The notes beneath the pieces are model-generated. The model did not search any database, was not told where the DNA came from, and saw nothing but the letters and a program-made list of their open reading frames with translations. A DNA stretch of 64,000 nucleotides from CAYRHJ01 sp964424105 (GTDB lineage Bacteria > Planctomycetota > Phycisphaerae > UBA1845). The stretch lies in contig CAYRHJ010000014.1 of the NCBI GenBank assembly GCA_964424105.1, forward strand, positions 91,323 to 155,322, read 5' to 3'. The translations under genes were made by a program, and so were the position numbers. Positions 35,697 to 43,654 of this stretch are shown one piece after another (position 1 is the first letter of the stretch; each line of letters begins with the position of its first letter).

Positions 35697-36152
35697 ATGA
35701 GAGTCTATTTGGACGTGTGCTGCCTGAATCGCCCGTTTGATGACCAACGGCAACCGCGCGTACGATTGGAATCCGAGGCTGTCGCCCTGATCCTTGAGCG
35801 ATTCGACGCGGGTCGTTGGCAACAGGTGTCGTCGCAGGCGGCAGTGATCGAGATCGAAGCGATGGTGGATGATGAACGTCGACGACGTGTGATGTCACTT
35901 TTGCCGTCGCGCCGCGATAGCACACGTTTAACGTCGCGGATGTTTGAGCGTGCCGAGGCGCTGGTCGAGCAAGGAATCCGGCCGGCGGACGCCCTGCACC
36001 TGGCTGCGGCGGAGGCTTCACGGGCGGACGTCTTGCTGACGTGTGATGATCGCTTGCTACGTCGCGCCCGGCGGATTGGGAAGCACTTGACGGTACGGGT
36101 AGCCAACCCCCTACAATGGATTCAGGAGGTATGGGATGCACCAGACGCATGA
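35697..36152 (+). CDS. PIN-domain protein, second copy
   Basis: 151 aa starting MRVYLDVCCLNRPFDDQRQP, a well-known opening of one PIN subfamily, with AAVIEIEAMVDDE, GIRPADALHLAAAEASRADV and LLTCDDRLLRRARR giving the remaining acidic positions. Only distantly similar to the 34.8 kb PIN protein, so not a recent duplicate. The next gene overlaps by 17 bases. Confidence 0.88.
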   Translation: MRVYLDVCCLNRPFDDQRQPRVRLESEAVALILERFDAGRWQQVSSQAAVIEIEAMVDDERRRRVMSLLPSRRDSTRLTSRMFERAEALVEQGIRPADALHLAAAEASRADVLLTCDDRLLRRARRIGKHLTVRVANPLQWIQEVWDAPDA

Positions 36153-36357
36153 GGACATTCGGACCCGAGGTCTTGCGGCCCTTCGAAAGCAACTGGGACG
36201 CGCGGGCATGATCCGATTTTTGCAACAATTTGAAACGGGTCTCGGGGACTATGCGAAGCAGCGCCGTCAATGGGTGGAGCGCACCACGCTCGCGGATTTG
36301 AAGCAGAAAGCGATCCGTCCGCGACGGTCCCGGCGAAAGAAATCTAAAGGTTCATGA
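36136..36357 (+). CDS. Small partner of second PIN protein, putative antitoxin
   Basis: 73 aa: LAALRKQLGRAGMIRFLQQF then ETGLGDYAKQRRQWVERTTL and a very basic tail (RPRRSRRKKSKGS). Position and size fit an antitoxin. GGAGGTATGG before the ATG is a strong ribosome-binding site. Confidence 0.7.
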   Translation: MHQTHEDIRTRGLAALRKQLGRAGMIRFLQQFETGLGDYAKQRRQWVERTTLADLKQKAIRPRRSRRKKSKGS

Positions 36358-37205
36358 CCCTGTCCCAATGCTTCATCAGTGTCGCTTGGCGAGGCACCAG
36401 GGGGAGAATCAGTTCGGTTAGCCGCCGCCCATACCGGTGCGTCCGCCGCGCATTGCGCAACAGTCCTGGGGCGAGCGAGGGATTTGAGCGCGGTACCACG
36501 GCGGAGATGCCCTATTTCTTGTACGTTGCCCAAGGTTCGGGCGGGCCGCGGAGAACTGGATTCCGGCCTGCGCCGGAATGACAATTCGATCCGGAATGAC
36601 GATCCGAGCCGGAATGACGATTCGCGACGGAATGTCGGGTGGGGCGTTTTCAGGCAGTACCCGTGTGATCCGTATGTGCTTTCTTCCAGGGCGTGCCGGG
36701 GCGCAATTCCCAGCATTGTCCCATATTCAGGCCGCCCAGAATCGGCATTTCCGGATTCCCCGCGCCAAGCTTCAAGTCACCGTTGACCTATGACTTACAA
36801 ATGAATATGCTGGGGAGACTTCGTGCGGACAATGGGGAGTCCGCAAGAATCGGCTGCCGCGTGTCGGACGGGCAATTGCAGGGGTTCGCGCCGGCGGTCG
36901 GGGTCATGGGTGTGCATATGGGGCCAGCTCGATTGCTACCGCTCGCGAGAGCATCGCGCCCGCGGACGTACCGTGATTCATATCGAAACGGTATTTTGCC
37001 GGGACTTGGCGGCGCATGCGGGGGCGATCCGTTCGCCGAACGGATAACGGAGGGTCGCGTCATTGCTAACTCAATCTGTCCGGCTGCATCTATGCGGGAT
37101 CGACTGCGTCGTGATACGGAGCATTTTTTGAAACAGACGCGACCGGTCAAGACGGTTCGCGCGTCAACGGCACTTTCGCTTTTTGCAAGTTAAGGAGAGA
37201 ATCAC
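36358..37205. other. Noncoding 848 bases with family C-derived repeats
   Basis: Family C palindrome at ~36557-36582, then short tandem derivatives (CCGGAATGACGATTCG-like, ~17-bp spacing) to ~36640. The remainder has frames on both strands (up to 166 codons) with unnatural composition. AAGGAG at the right end is the ribosome-binding site of the next gene. Confidence 0.6.
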
Positions 37206-40200
37206 ATGCTGACTACAAGTTCAATCGCCATCAGAATTCGTCACAGTTGGGGGCGTCGGGGCGTCGCTGCGGCGCTGTGTCTGGTGGTGTGCGGTGCAAG
37301 TCCGGTCTTGGCCGGCGGTGTCCTGTTATTCGTCAAGACGCCCGCCAACGGCGGTGACAATGCCAACGACGGGATGACCTGGGCAACGGCCAAGGCCACG
37401 GTCTCGGCGGCCATCGCGCTGGCATCGGCCGACGGCACGCAGATCAACGTGGCTGCGGGGACCTACAACGAGAAAGTCGCGTTTCCGCAACTGGACAACG
37501 TGCAGATGTTCGGTGGTTGGCCGGCGGCAGGAGTCGTGGTCGGGGCGGCGCCGGCTGGGTTGATACGCGATCCGGCCAACAACCCCACCATTTTGGACGG
37601 CACCGGGCTGCCTTCGGCGGCGATGATTAACATTCCTGTCGCCCCGGGCGGCGTGGACGGTTTTGAAGGAATCATCGTCGATGGATTCACGCTTCAAAAC
37701 GGCGTGAACAGCACGTTCGGGGCGGCCGGCATCGAATCCGCCTCTGGCGGCGTGACGTTCCGCAATCTTATCATTCAGAACTGTACCGGTTCCGCGGCAT
37801 CTACCGGCGTCGGCGGGATTCATCTATTCATGCCCCAGGATGCCCCCGGCGAACCGCGCATCGAGAACTGTATCATTCGTAACAACAATGGCACAAAAGT
37901 CGGGGGCATCGAGCTAGAAGGCGCCCTTGGCCGGCAGTTCCCGTACACGGCGCGGCTGATCAACAACGTGATCGCGTTGAATCGGGCGACCGCGACCGGC
38001 GCCCCGTTCAATTTCACCACCGGCGGTGTTGACATCTTCTACCCCGCAATTGTGCGCTTCACCAACAACACCATCGCGTTCAACACATCCGCACACACCA
38101 CGGGTCCCGCGGCGGGAATCCACGTGGCGGGTGACGGTTTCGACATTGGTGTGGCTGACCTGGATAACACCATTCTATGGCATCCCGGTGGCGATGACCT
38201 GGTGGTGTTTCCGGGTGTCGGATTCGCCAGCATCAATTTCTGTGACGTGAATGACCCGGTTGATGCCGGTCTCGGCGCAAACAACATCACGGCTGATCCA
38301 CTATTCGTGGGCGACAATCCGGCACCTGCTCCCGCCGGCAATGGCATCCCCGAATTCCAGTTGACTGATTGTTCACCCTGTTTGAATGCGGGCACGGCGA
38401 CGGGGGCGCCGGTCAACGATATTCGCGGCGTGTCCCGCCCACAATTCGGCGGATTCGACATCGGGGCGTATGAACTGGATTTCGTCACCGATGACGACGG
38501 CGACGGCGTAGCCGACTGCCGCGATGCCTGTCCGGGAACGCCCGGCAAGGAGCCGGTTGACGAGCAGGGCTGTTCCTGTAGTCAGGCGGACAATGAGCCG
38601 CCGGTGATTTCGAACTGCCCGGAAAACATCACCGTCAACAACGACGAGGACGTATGCACAGCCGTCGTGAATTGGGACGAACCCACGGCGACGGATAACT
38701 GCGTCGAACCGGAATTGGTCGGCAGCCATGCGCCGGGCGCGGCGTTTCCCGTTGGTGTCACAACGGTCACGTACACCGCGACGGATGAATTCAAGAATCA
38801 AAGCATGTGTAGTTTCACCGTAACGGTGAACGACGTAGAACCGCCGACGCTTGACTGCCCAGGTGACGTGGGGCTGGGTTGCGGGGCTTCGATCGATCCC
38901 GCTGACACGGGCGAACCGGTGGTGAACGATAATTGCGAGGGCACAGACGTAGATTTCGTGGACGCACTCGATGGTGAATGTCCGGAACCGTCGGTCATCA
39001 CCCGCACCTGGACGGTGACGGATGGCGCCGGAAACGAGGCTAGTTGCGATCAGGTCATCACGCTGGAGTCACTAGCAACCGACTGTGACGGCAACGGGAT
39101 CGACGACCGGGACGAAGTGGGGTCGCTGAAGCTGTTTTCCGTCTCCCGCAACGATCCCATTCTCCGGCAGATCGACCCGACAACGGGTGATACGCTGTCG
39201 GAAGTCGAGATGACCGTTGAAAACGGAGTCGTCATCAAGGCCAACGGGCTGGCATTTGATCGCACCACGGCCCGATTGTTCGCGTTGTTGGATGCCGGCG
39301 CATGTTTGGACCCCACCCGGACCATTCTCACTACCGGTTCAGGCTTTGAAGGCGGCGCCTGTCGAACGTTTGACGGCGACCCGGAATCCTGCGCGCTGGC
39401 TTTCCACGTCACCGACGACAATGAATTGGCCTCGTGCTTCTACGATGCCGATCAGGAAAACTGTTTGGGTTGCGGGCCAAACAATGAATCAGACGGACGA
39501 TGCATCAATACCTGCGCTCCCCCGCCCGCTTGCGAGGGCGACCCGAACAGGACCGTCTTAGCAGTGCTTGAAATTGACAATTTCGCACCGGCGGGAGTTG
39601 ATGCCTGTAGCCAATTCGATGGCAACCCAGTCGGCTGTGCCGTCGCGTTTCAGTTCGGATTCGATGGAACCGACTCCTGTTACTACGACGGTAAGTCAGA
39701 AACGTGCCGGGGTTGCGACGCGGACGATCAGGATAACGAACTATGCGTGAACACCTGTCCGATCTGTCCGGACGACCCCACGCGGACCATTTTCGCGGGC
39801 GGCCCGGATTCAGAAGCTTGCAGGCAATTCAACGACGATCCGGAATCCTGTGAATCCGCGTTCCATCGCGGTGGAAACGGAATCGCATCCTGCTGGTATG
39901 ACGAAAACCAAAAGGAATGTCGCGGTTGCGGGCCGAGTAATCGCAGTGACGGTGACTGCGTAAATACATGCGGAGGCCCCGGCAGAACGCTGGCCATTAT
40001 CGACCCGGATACGGGTGTGGCTACGTTAATCGGCGATACGGGCGATTTATTTGCGGCCATCGCTTTCGATGCGAACGGCGTGCTGTACGGCGTCACCGGC
40101 GACGGTGGATACGTGCCCGAAACGATTTTCACCCTGGACACCGCCGACGCCTCCAGGACCCATTTTCTGGACCTTGGTCGGGGACGGGACGGCGAAGCCA

Positions 40201-41633
40201 TCGCCTTCAATCCCGCTGACGGTGAAATGTATCATGCCGGCGGCTCGGACGATTTCCTCGAAGCGGCTCAGAGCGATACACAGGTATTCGAGCGGATCGA
40301 CCTGATTACCAAGGAGATTCAGGACATTCCGCTGTCGGGAGATTTTCCGGGTGAACCCACAGCCTTGACCTACTGGGACGACCAAAACGTGTTCCTGTAC
40401 GTCGCTTTCCGAGACCTGTTCTTGGTCACTGCCGACGGCGAGGTCTCGCGTGTTGAAGCAGAAAACGATTCGCCGACTGCCGACGGTGGGGCTTCACCCA
40501 CCGGTGGCGGAAATCTGGATCATACCAGCAAGGGCTTGGCCTTCGTGCGTCAAGCTACCGATGCCGATTGCGATGCCAACGGGATTCCCGATGCGTGCGA
40601 TTTAGCCGCCGGCGCGTCCGATGCCGATGGCGACGGCGTGTTGGACGCTTGCGACATTTGTCCGGGCGGTGATGACAACGCTGACAACGACGGCGACGGC
40701 GTGCCCAATACGTGTGACAATTGTCCCAACAACGCCAATCCCGATCAGGCCGACGCAAACGGCAACGGCATCGGCGACGTGTGTGACGTGCCCAGCAATC
40801 CGAATCCGCCGATACCGGGCGGAGGCGGCGGTGGTGGAGGCGGTGGAGGAGGCGGAAGCGGCTCACTTTCCGGCAGTGGGTCCGCCGACGACGCAGGGAC
40901 ATTCATCGACCGAGCGCGCAACGGCACCGGACAGGTGATCGGACAGATCGTCGTCACGGGAGCGCCACCGGGCACCACTTTCGACTGGGACATGCAGCCT
41001 GAAGGCGGCACCGACGGTGCCCCAGGCCCCGACGGCGGAACGTTTGCCGGCTTTGCGAACGGCGTCGGGCTGGGTCGGACGTTGACGGTCGAAACCAACG
41101 CGGAACCCGGAAGTTTCCAGGTGACCGTCAGCATCACGTATTCGGCCGCAGAGCTGCTGGCAGCGGGAATCATCCCGTCCGACGTGCAGATGCACGTGTT
41201 CGACGAAACGGAGAATCAATGGATCCCCGCGGGGAACGACATCGGGCAGTCCGGTCCGTCGGGTGTCGTCGGCGAGAGCGGATGGTTTATTAATCCCGAC
41301 GGCAGCGTCACTTTTTGGGTCGTTCGGGATCGTTTGAGCACCTTCGCGGTGGGCGAGCCTTCCCAGGAATTCACACCGCCCGGCGATTCACCCGATGACG
41401 GATTGCCCCCCGCGGAGCAACCCCCGCCGGCTGATGACGGCTCCGATGACCCGTCCGGCGACGGCGAGCCGCCCGCGGATCAACCGGCACCGGGTCAACC
41501 GACTGCCTGTGGAGCCGGGGCGAATCCCTGTGGAGCGATGGGCATGCTGTCTGTCATGTGCATGTTGTTGGGATTGGCCACCATGAAGCTTTCGCCCGTT
41601 CCTGGAACGGGCCGTCGTCCGAAACGAGGCTAG
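37206..41633 (+). CDS. Giant secreted surface protein: beta-helix, HYR, Cys-rich modules, TSP3 repeats, C-terminal anchor
   Basis: 1475 aa. Signal peptide (AAALCLVVCGASPVLAGG). Residues ~40-420: right-handed parallel beta-helix (repeated NCIIRNNNG, RLINNVIALN, FTNNTIAFNTS). ~428-458: a thrombospondin-3-like calcium repeat. ~460-625: HYR domains (PPVISNCPENITVNNDEDVC). ~640-1110: a propeller-like domain (PILRQIDPTTGDTLSEVEM; TLAIIDPDTGVATLIGDTG) interrupted at ~698-923 by three ~55-residue Cys-rich modules. ~1118-1199: TSP3 repeats (DADGDGVLDACDICPGGDD). Then a poly-Gly linker, a ~150-residue beta domain and a Pro/Asp linker. The C-terminus has CGAGANPCGAMG, a hydrophobic helix and RRPKRG, a sorting or anchoring signal. 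Probable adhesive or coat protein. Own ribosome-binding site AAGGAG. Confidence 0.85.
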   Translation: MLTTSSIAIRIRHSWGRRGVAAALCLVVCGASPVLAGGVLLFVKTPANGGDNANDGMTWATAKATVSAAIALASADGTQINVAAGTYNEKVAFPQLDNVQMFGGWPAAGVVVGAAPAGLIRDPANNPTILDGTGLPSAAMINIPVAPGGVDGFEGIIVDGFTLQNGVNSTFGAAGIESASGGVTFRNLIIQNCTGSAASTGVGGIHLFMPQDAPGEPRIENCIIRNNNGTKVGGIELEGALGRQFPYTARLINNVIALNRATATGAPFNFTTGGVDIFYPAIVRFTNNTIAFNTSAHTTGPAAGIHVAGDGFDIGVADLDNTILWHPGGDDLVVFPGVGFASINFCDVNDPVDAGLGANNITADPLFVGDNPAPAPAGNGIPEFQLTDCSPCLNAGTATGAPVNDIRGVSRPQFGGFDIGAYELDFVTDDDGDGVADCRDACPGTPGKEPVDEQGCSCSQADNEPPVISNCPENITVNNDEDVCTAVVNWDEPTATDNCVEPELVGSHAPGAAFPVGVTTVTYTATDEFKNQSMCSFTVTVNDVEPPTLDCPGDVGLGCGASIDPADTGEPVVNDNCEGTDVDFVDALDGECPEPSVITRTWTVTDGAGNEASCDQVITLESLATDCDGNGIDDRDEVGSLKLFSVSRNDPILRQIDPTTGDTLSEVEMTVENGVVIKANGLAFDRTTARLFALLDAGACLDPTRTILTTGSGFEGGACRTFDGDPESCALAFHVTDDNELASCFYDADQENCLGCGPNNESDGRCINTCAPPPACEGDPNRTVLAVLEIDNFAPAGVDACSQFDGNPVGCAVAFQFGFDGTDSCYYDGKSETCRGCDADDQDNELCVNTCPICPDDPTRTIFAGGPDSEACRQFNDDPESCESAFHRGGNGIASCWYDENQKECRGCGPSNRSDGDCVNTCGGPGRTLAIIDPDTGVATLIGDTGDLFAAIAFDANGVLYGVTGDGGYVPETIFTLDTADASRTHFLDLGRGRDGEAIAFNPADGEMYHAGGSDDFLEAAQSDTQVFERIDLITKEIQDIPLSGDFPGEPTALTYWDDQNVFLYVAFRDLFLVTADGEVSRVEAENDSPTADGGASPTGGGNLDHTSKGLAFVRQATDADCDANGIPDACDLAAGASDADGDGVLDACDICPGGDDNADNDGDGVPNTCDNCPNNANPDQADANGNGIGDVCDVPSNPNPPIPGGGGGGGGGGGGGSGSLSGSGSADDAGTFIDRARNGTGQVIGQIVVTGAPPGTTFDWDMQPEGGTDGAPGPDGGTFAGFANGVGLGRTLTVETNAEPGSFQVTVSITYSAAELLAAGIIPSDVQMHVFDETENQWIPAGNDIGQSGPSGVVGESGWFINPDGSVTFWVVRDRLSTFAVGEPSQEFTPPGDSPDDGLPPAEQPPPADDGSDDPSGDGEPPADQPAPGQPTACGAGANPCGAMGMLSVMCMLLGLATMKLSPVPGTGRRPKRG

Positions 41634-41706
41634 CCAACCCTCGCCGGGCTGACAAATCGCGTACAATAGCCGGCGCGGATTCGAGTGAATTCGCGCCGGC
41701 TTGCTT

Positions 41707-42561
41707 ATGTACCCATCCAATCCATCCGATCCATCCGATCCATCCGATCCATCCAATCCATCCGATCCGTCCCGGCCACCCCGCGCATCTCGTCCATCCG
41801 GGCAGATCGAACCAGCAGGCCAACTGACGTTTTTCGTTTACTACGACGGTGCCCGGGGCGGTGTCACCAACATGGCCCGCGACGAAGCGCTTTTGCACTG
41901 TGTGGCAAATCGTGACCTTCCGGCGGCTATGCGATTCTATGAATGGTCCGAACCGACGATCTCGCTGGGCTATTTCCAGGCCTACGCGGAATACCAAGCG
42001 CTCCGTCCCCCCGCGGGAGCGCTTCCGGTCGTTCGGCGAACCACCGGCGGCGGAGCCATCCTTCACGATCGCGAACTGACCTACTCGATCGTTGTTCCGG
42101 CTGATCTCCCACCGTTTTCCAAACAGCCCGACCGACTCTACGAACTCGCACACGCCGCCCTGATCGAATGTCTGCATGAATGTGGCCTGGCCGCGAACCT
42201 GTGTGGCCACACCGATGATTCACGGGCGGGACGAGGTCCGTTTTTCTGTTTTGAACGCCGCCATCGATTGGATGTGCTGATCGATCAACACAAACTAGCC
42301 GGCAGCGCCCAACGCCGCACCCGGCAGGCCATCCTTCAGCACGGGTCAATCATCACGGAACGGCGATTCGAGCAACACCCCACCGTGTCGCCGCCGCCAA
42401 ATGCCATCCAAGCGGCTACACTGCAACGGGCGTTCGCGCAAGCATTCGCTGGTCGAATAAACGGGCAAATCAAGGAAACCCCATGGACGGAAGCGATGTT
42501 GACCCTGGCTGCCGGGTACGAAAAAAAATACGCCGAACCCGGTTGGACCCGGCGCAAGTGA
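41707..42561 (+). CDS. Lipoate-protein ligase A-like protein
   Basis: 284 aa from ATG 41707. After an odd N-terminus of PSD/PSN tripeptides encoded by a 9-bp microsatellite, the biotin/lipoate ligase fold begins (TFFVYYDGARGGVTNMARDE). It contains the motif RFYEWSEPTISLGYFQ, then RRTTGGGAILHDRELTYSIV (lipoyl-binding loop) and the acceptor Lys in DVLIDQHKLAGSAQRRTRQA. It attaches lipoate or octanoate to E2/GcvH proteins. The start could also be within or after the repeat. The glycine-cleavage genes 8 kb upstream are possible clients. Confidence 0.88.
   Translation: MYPSNPSDPSDPSDPSNPSDPSRPPRASRPSGQIEPAGQLTFFVYYDGARGGVTNMARDEALLHCVANRDLPAAMRFYEWSEPTISLGYFQAYAEYQALRPPAGALPVVRRTTGGGAILHDRELTYSIVVPADLPPFSKQPDRLYELAHAALIECLHECGLAANLCGHTDDSRAGRGPFFCFERRHRLDVLIDQHKLAGSAQRRTRQAILQHGSIITERRFEQHPTVSPPPNAIQAATLQRAFAQAFAGRINGQIKETPWTEAMLTLAAGYEKKYAEPGWTRRK
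41713..41766 (+). repeat. 9-bp in-frame microsatellite, six units
   Basis: CCATCCGAT (and CCATCCAAT) repeated six times, encoding Pro-Ser-Asp/Asn. Because the period is nine bases, copy changes keep the frame. Confidence 0.92.
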
Positions 42562-42577
42562 GCGAGTGTGGTCAGCG

Positions 42578-43399
42578 TCACGATCTGACGACTTCCGAAA
42601 GCCGCTTGCACGTCGATAGCAGCGTGCCAAACTGGTCCAACGGATAGACGGTCGCGGCGTCGCTCTTGGCGTTGGGTGGGTCGTCATGCACCTCCAGAAA
42701 CAGGGCATCGCAACCGGCGGCGATCGCGGCACGAGCCAGCGTTGGAATGTATTCCGGTTGGCCTCCGCTTTGCGTGCCGCCTGCTCCGGGCATCTGGCAG
42801 CTATGCGTCGCGTCGAAAACGACCGGCGCCATTCCTTGCATGCGAACGAGGCTGGTCATGTCGTTCACGAGCCGATGGTAACCGAAAAAGGTTCCGCGCT
42901 CGGTCAGCAGGACATGCGTGCACCCGGCGGACTTGAGTTTGTCCACCACGTTGCCCATCTCGTCCGGCGACATAAACTGACCCTTCTTGACGTTGACGGT
43001 CCGGTGGGTCCGCGCAGCCGCGACGAGCAGGTCCGTCTGTCGACAAAGAAAAGCGGGGATTTGCAGACAGTCGAGGACCTGTCCAGCCGGCGCCGCTTGA
43101 TGCGGCTCGTGAATGTCGGAAACAACAGGCAGGTTGCAGTTTCGCTTGACGTCATCGAGGATCTGTAGCCCCTCGTCCATTCCCGGGCCACGGAAACTGC
43201 TGACACTGGAGCGGTTAGCCTTGTCAAAGCTGGCCTTGAAAACAAGGGGAATTTCAAGCGTGCGGCAAATTCTGGCGAGCGCGTCTGCCAATCGCAGCGT
43301 GTGGTCGCGAGACTCGATGACACAGGGGCCGGCGATGATGGCCAGTGGTTGATTGTGGCCGATGCCCACGTTTCGGATGTGAACGACATTTTCAGACAT
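42578..43399 (-). CDS. kdsA: 3-deoxy-D-manno-octulosonate 8-phosphate synthase
   Basis: 273 aa from ATG 43399 (MSENVVHIRNVGIG); an ATG three codons earlier is also in frame. Condenses PEP with arabinose 5-phosphate to KDO8P for lipopolysaccharide. Signature blocks: AIIAGPCVIESRDHTLRLAD, FKASFDKANRSSVSSFRGPG, DIHEPHQAAPAGQVLDCLQI, LLTERGTFFGYHRLVNDM, FDATHSCQMPG and FLEVHDDPPNAKSDAATVYP. Its presence shows an LPS-type outer membrane. No other kds gene is in view. Confidence 0.96.
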   Translation of the reverse strand: MSENVVHIRNVGIGHNQPLAIIAGPCVIESRDHTLRLADALARICRTLEIPLVFKASFDKANRSSVSSFRGPGMDEGLQILDDVKRNCNLPVVSDIHEPHQAAPAGQVLDCLQIPAFLCRQTDLLVAAARTHRTVNVKKGQFMSPDEMGNVVDKLKSAGCTHVLLTERGTFFGYHRLVNDMTSLVRMQGMAPVVFDATHSCQMPGAGGTQSGGQPEYIPTLARAAIAAGCDALFLEVHDDPPNAKSDAATVYPLDQFGTLLSTCKRLSEVVRS

Positions 43400-43646
43400 T
43401 AGAAACATCCCAGCCGAGCCGCAGGAGGAAGACGCTATCGACCCAACGGGACCCCGTCAACTTGCCTGCCTTTTGCATGCCCCGTTGATCGAACTCGAAT
43501 AGACGAACGAATGTTCGGCGGACGGGCTTGGGATTGTCGCTGGTCAAGTGGATGCAATGGTCGATCGGCGAGACATTGTGAATCACTTGACAATCGCGTG
43601 AAATGCCTATGATGTGGAAAGCCACGGTGGGCACCGGCGGTTTCAC
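43392..43646 (-). CDS. Hypothetical small protein upstream of kdsA
   Basis: 84 aa, GTG start at 43646 (no clear ribosome-binding site). Sequence VAFHIIGISRDCQVIHNVSP, then VRRTFVRLFEFDQRGMQKAG and VDSVFLLRLGWDV looks protein-like, and codon use resembles the neighbours. Its stop overlaps the kdsA start by eight bases, suggesting coupling. No family recognised. Confidence 0.4.
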   Translation of the reverse strand: MKPPVPTVAFHIIGISRDCQVIHNVSPIDHCIHLTSDNPKPVRRTFVRLFEFDQRGMQKAGKLTGSRWVDSVFLLRLGWDVSNV

Positions 43647-43654
43647 GCATCGTA

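Noticed and set aside
36693..37193. 166-codon plus and 120-codon minus frames
   Set aside because: No motif, unnatural composition, and each shadows the other; treated as noncoding.
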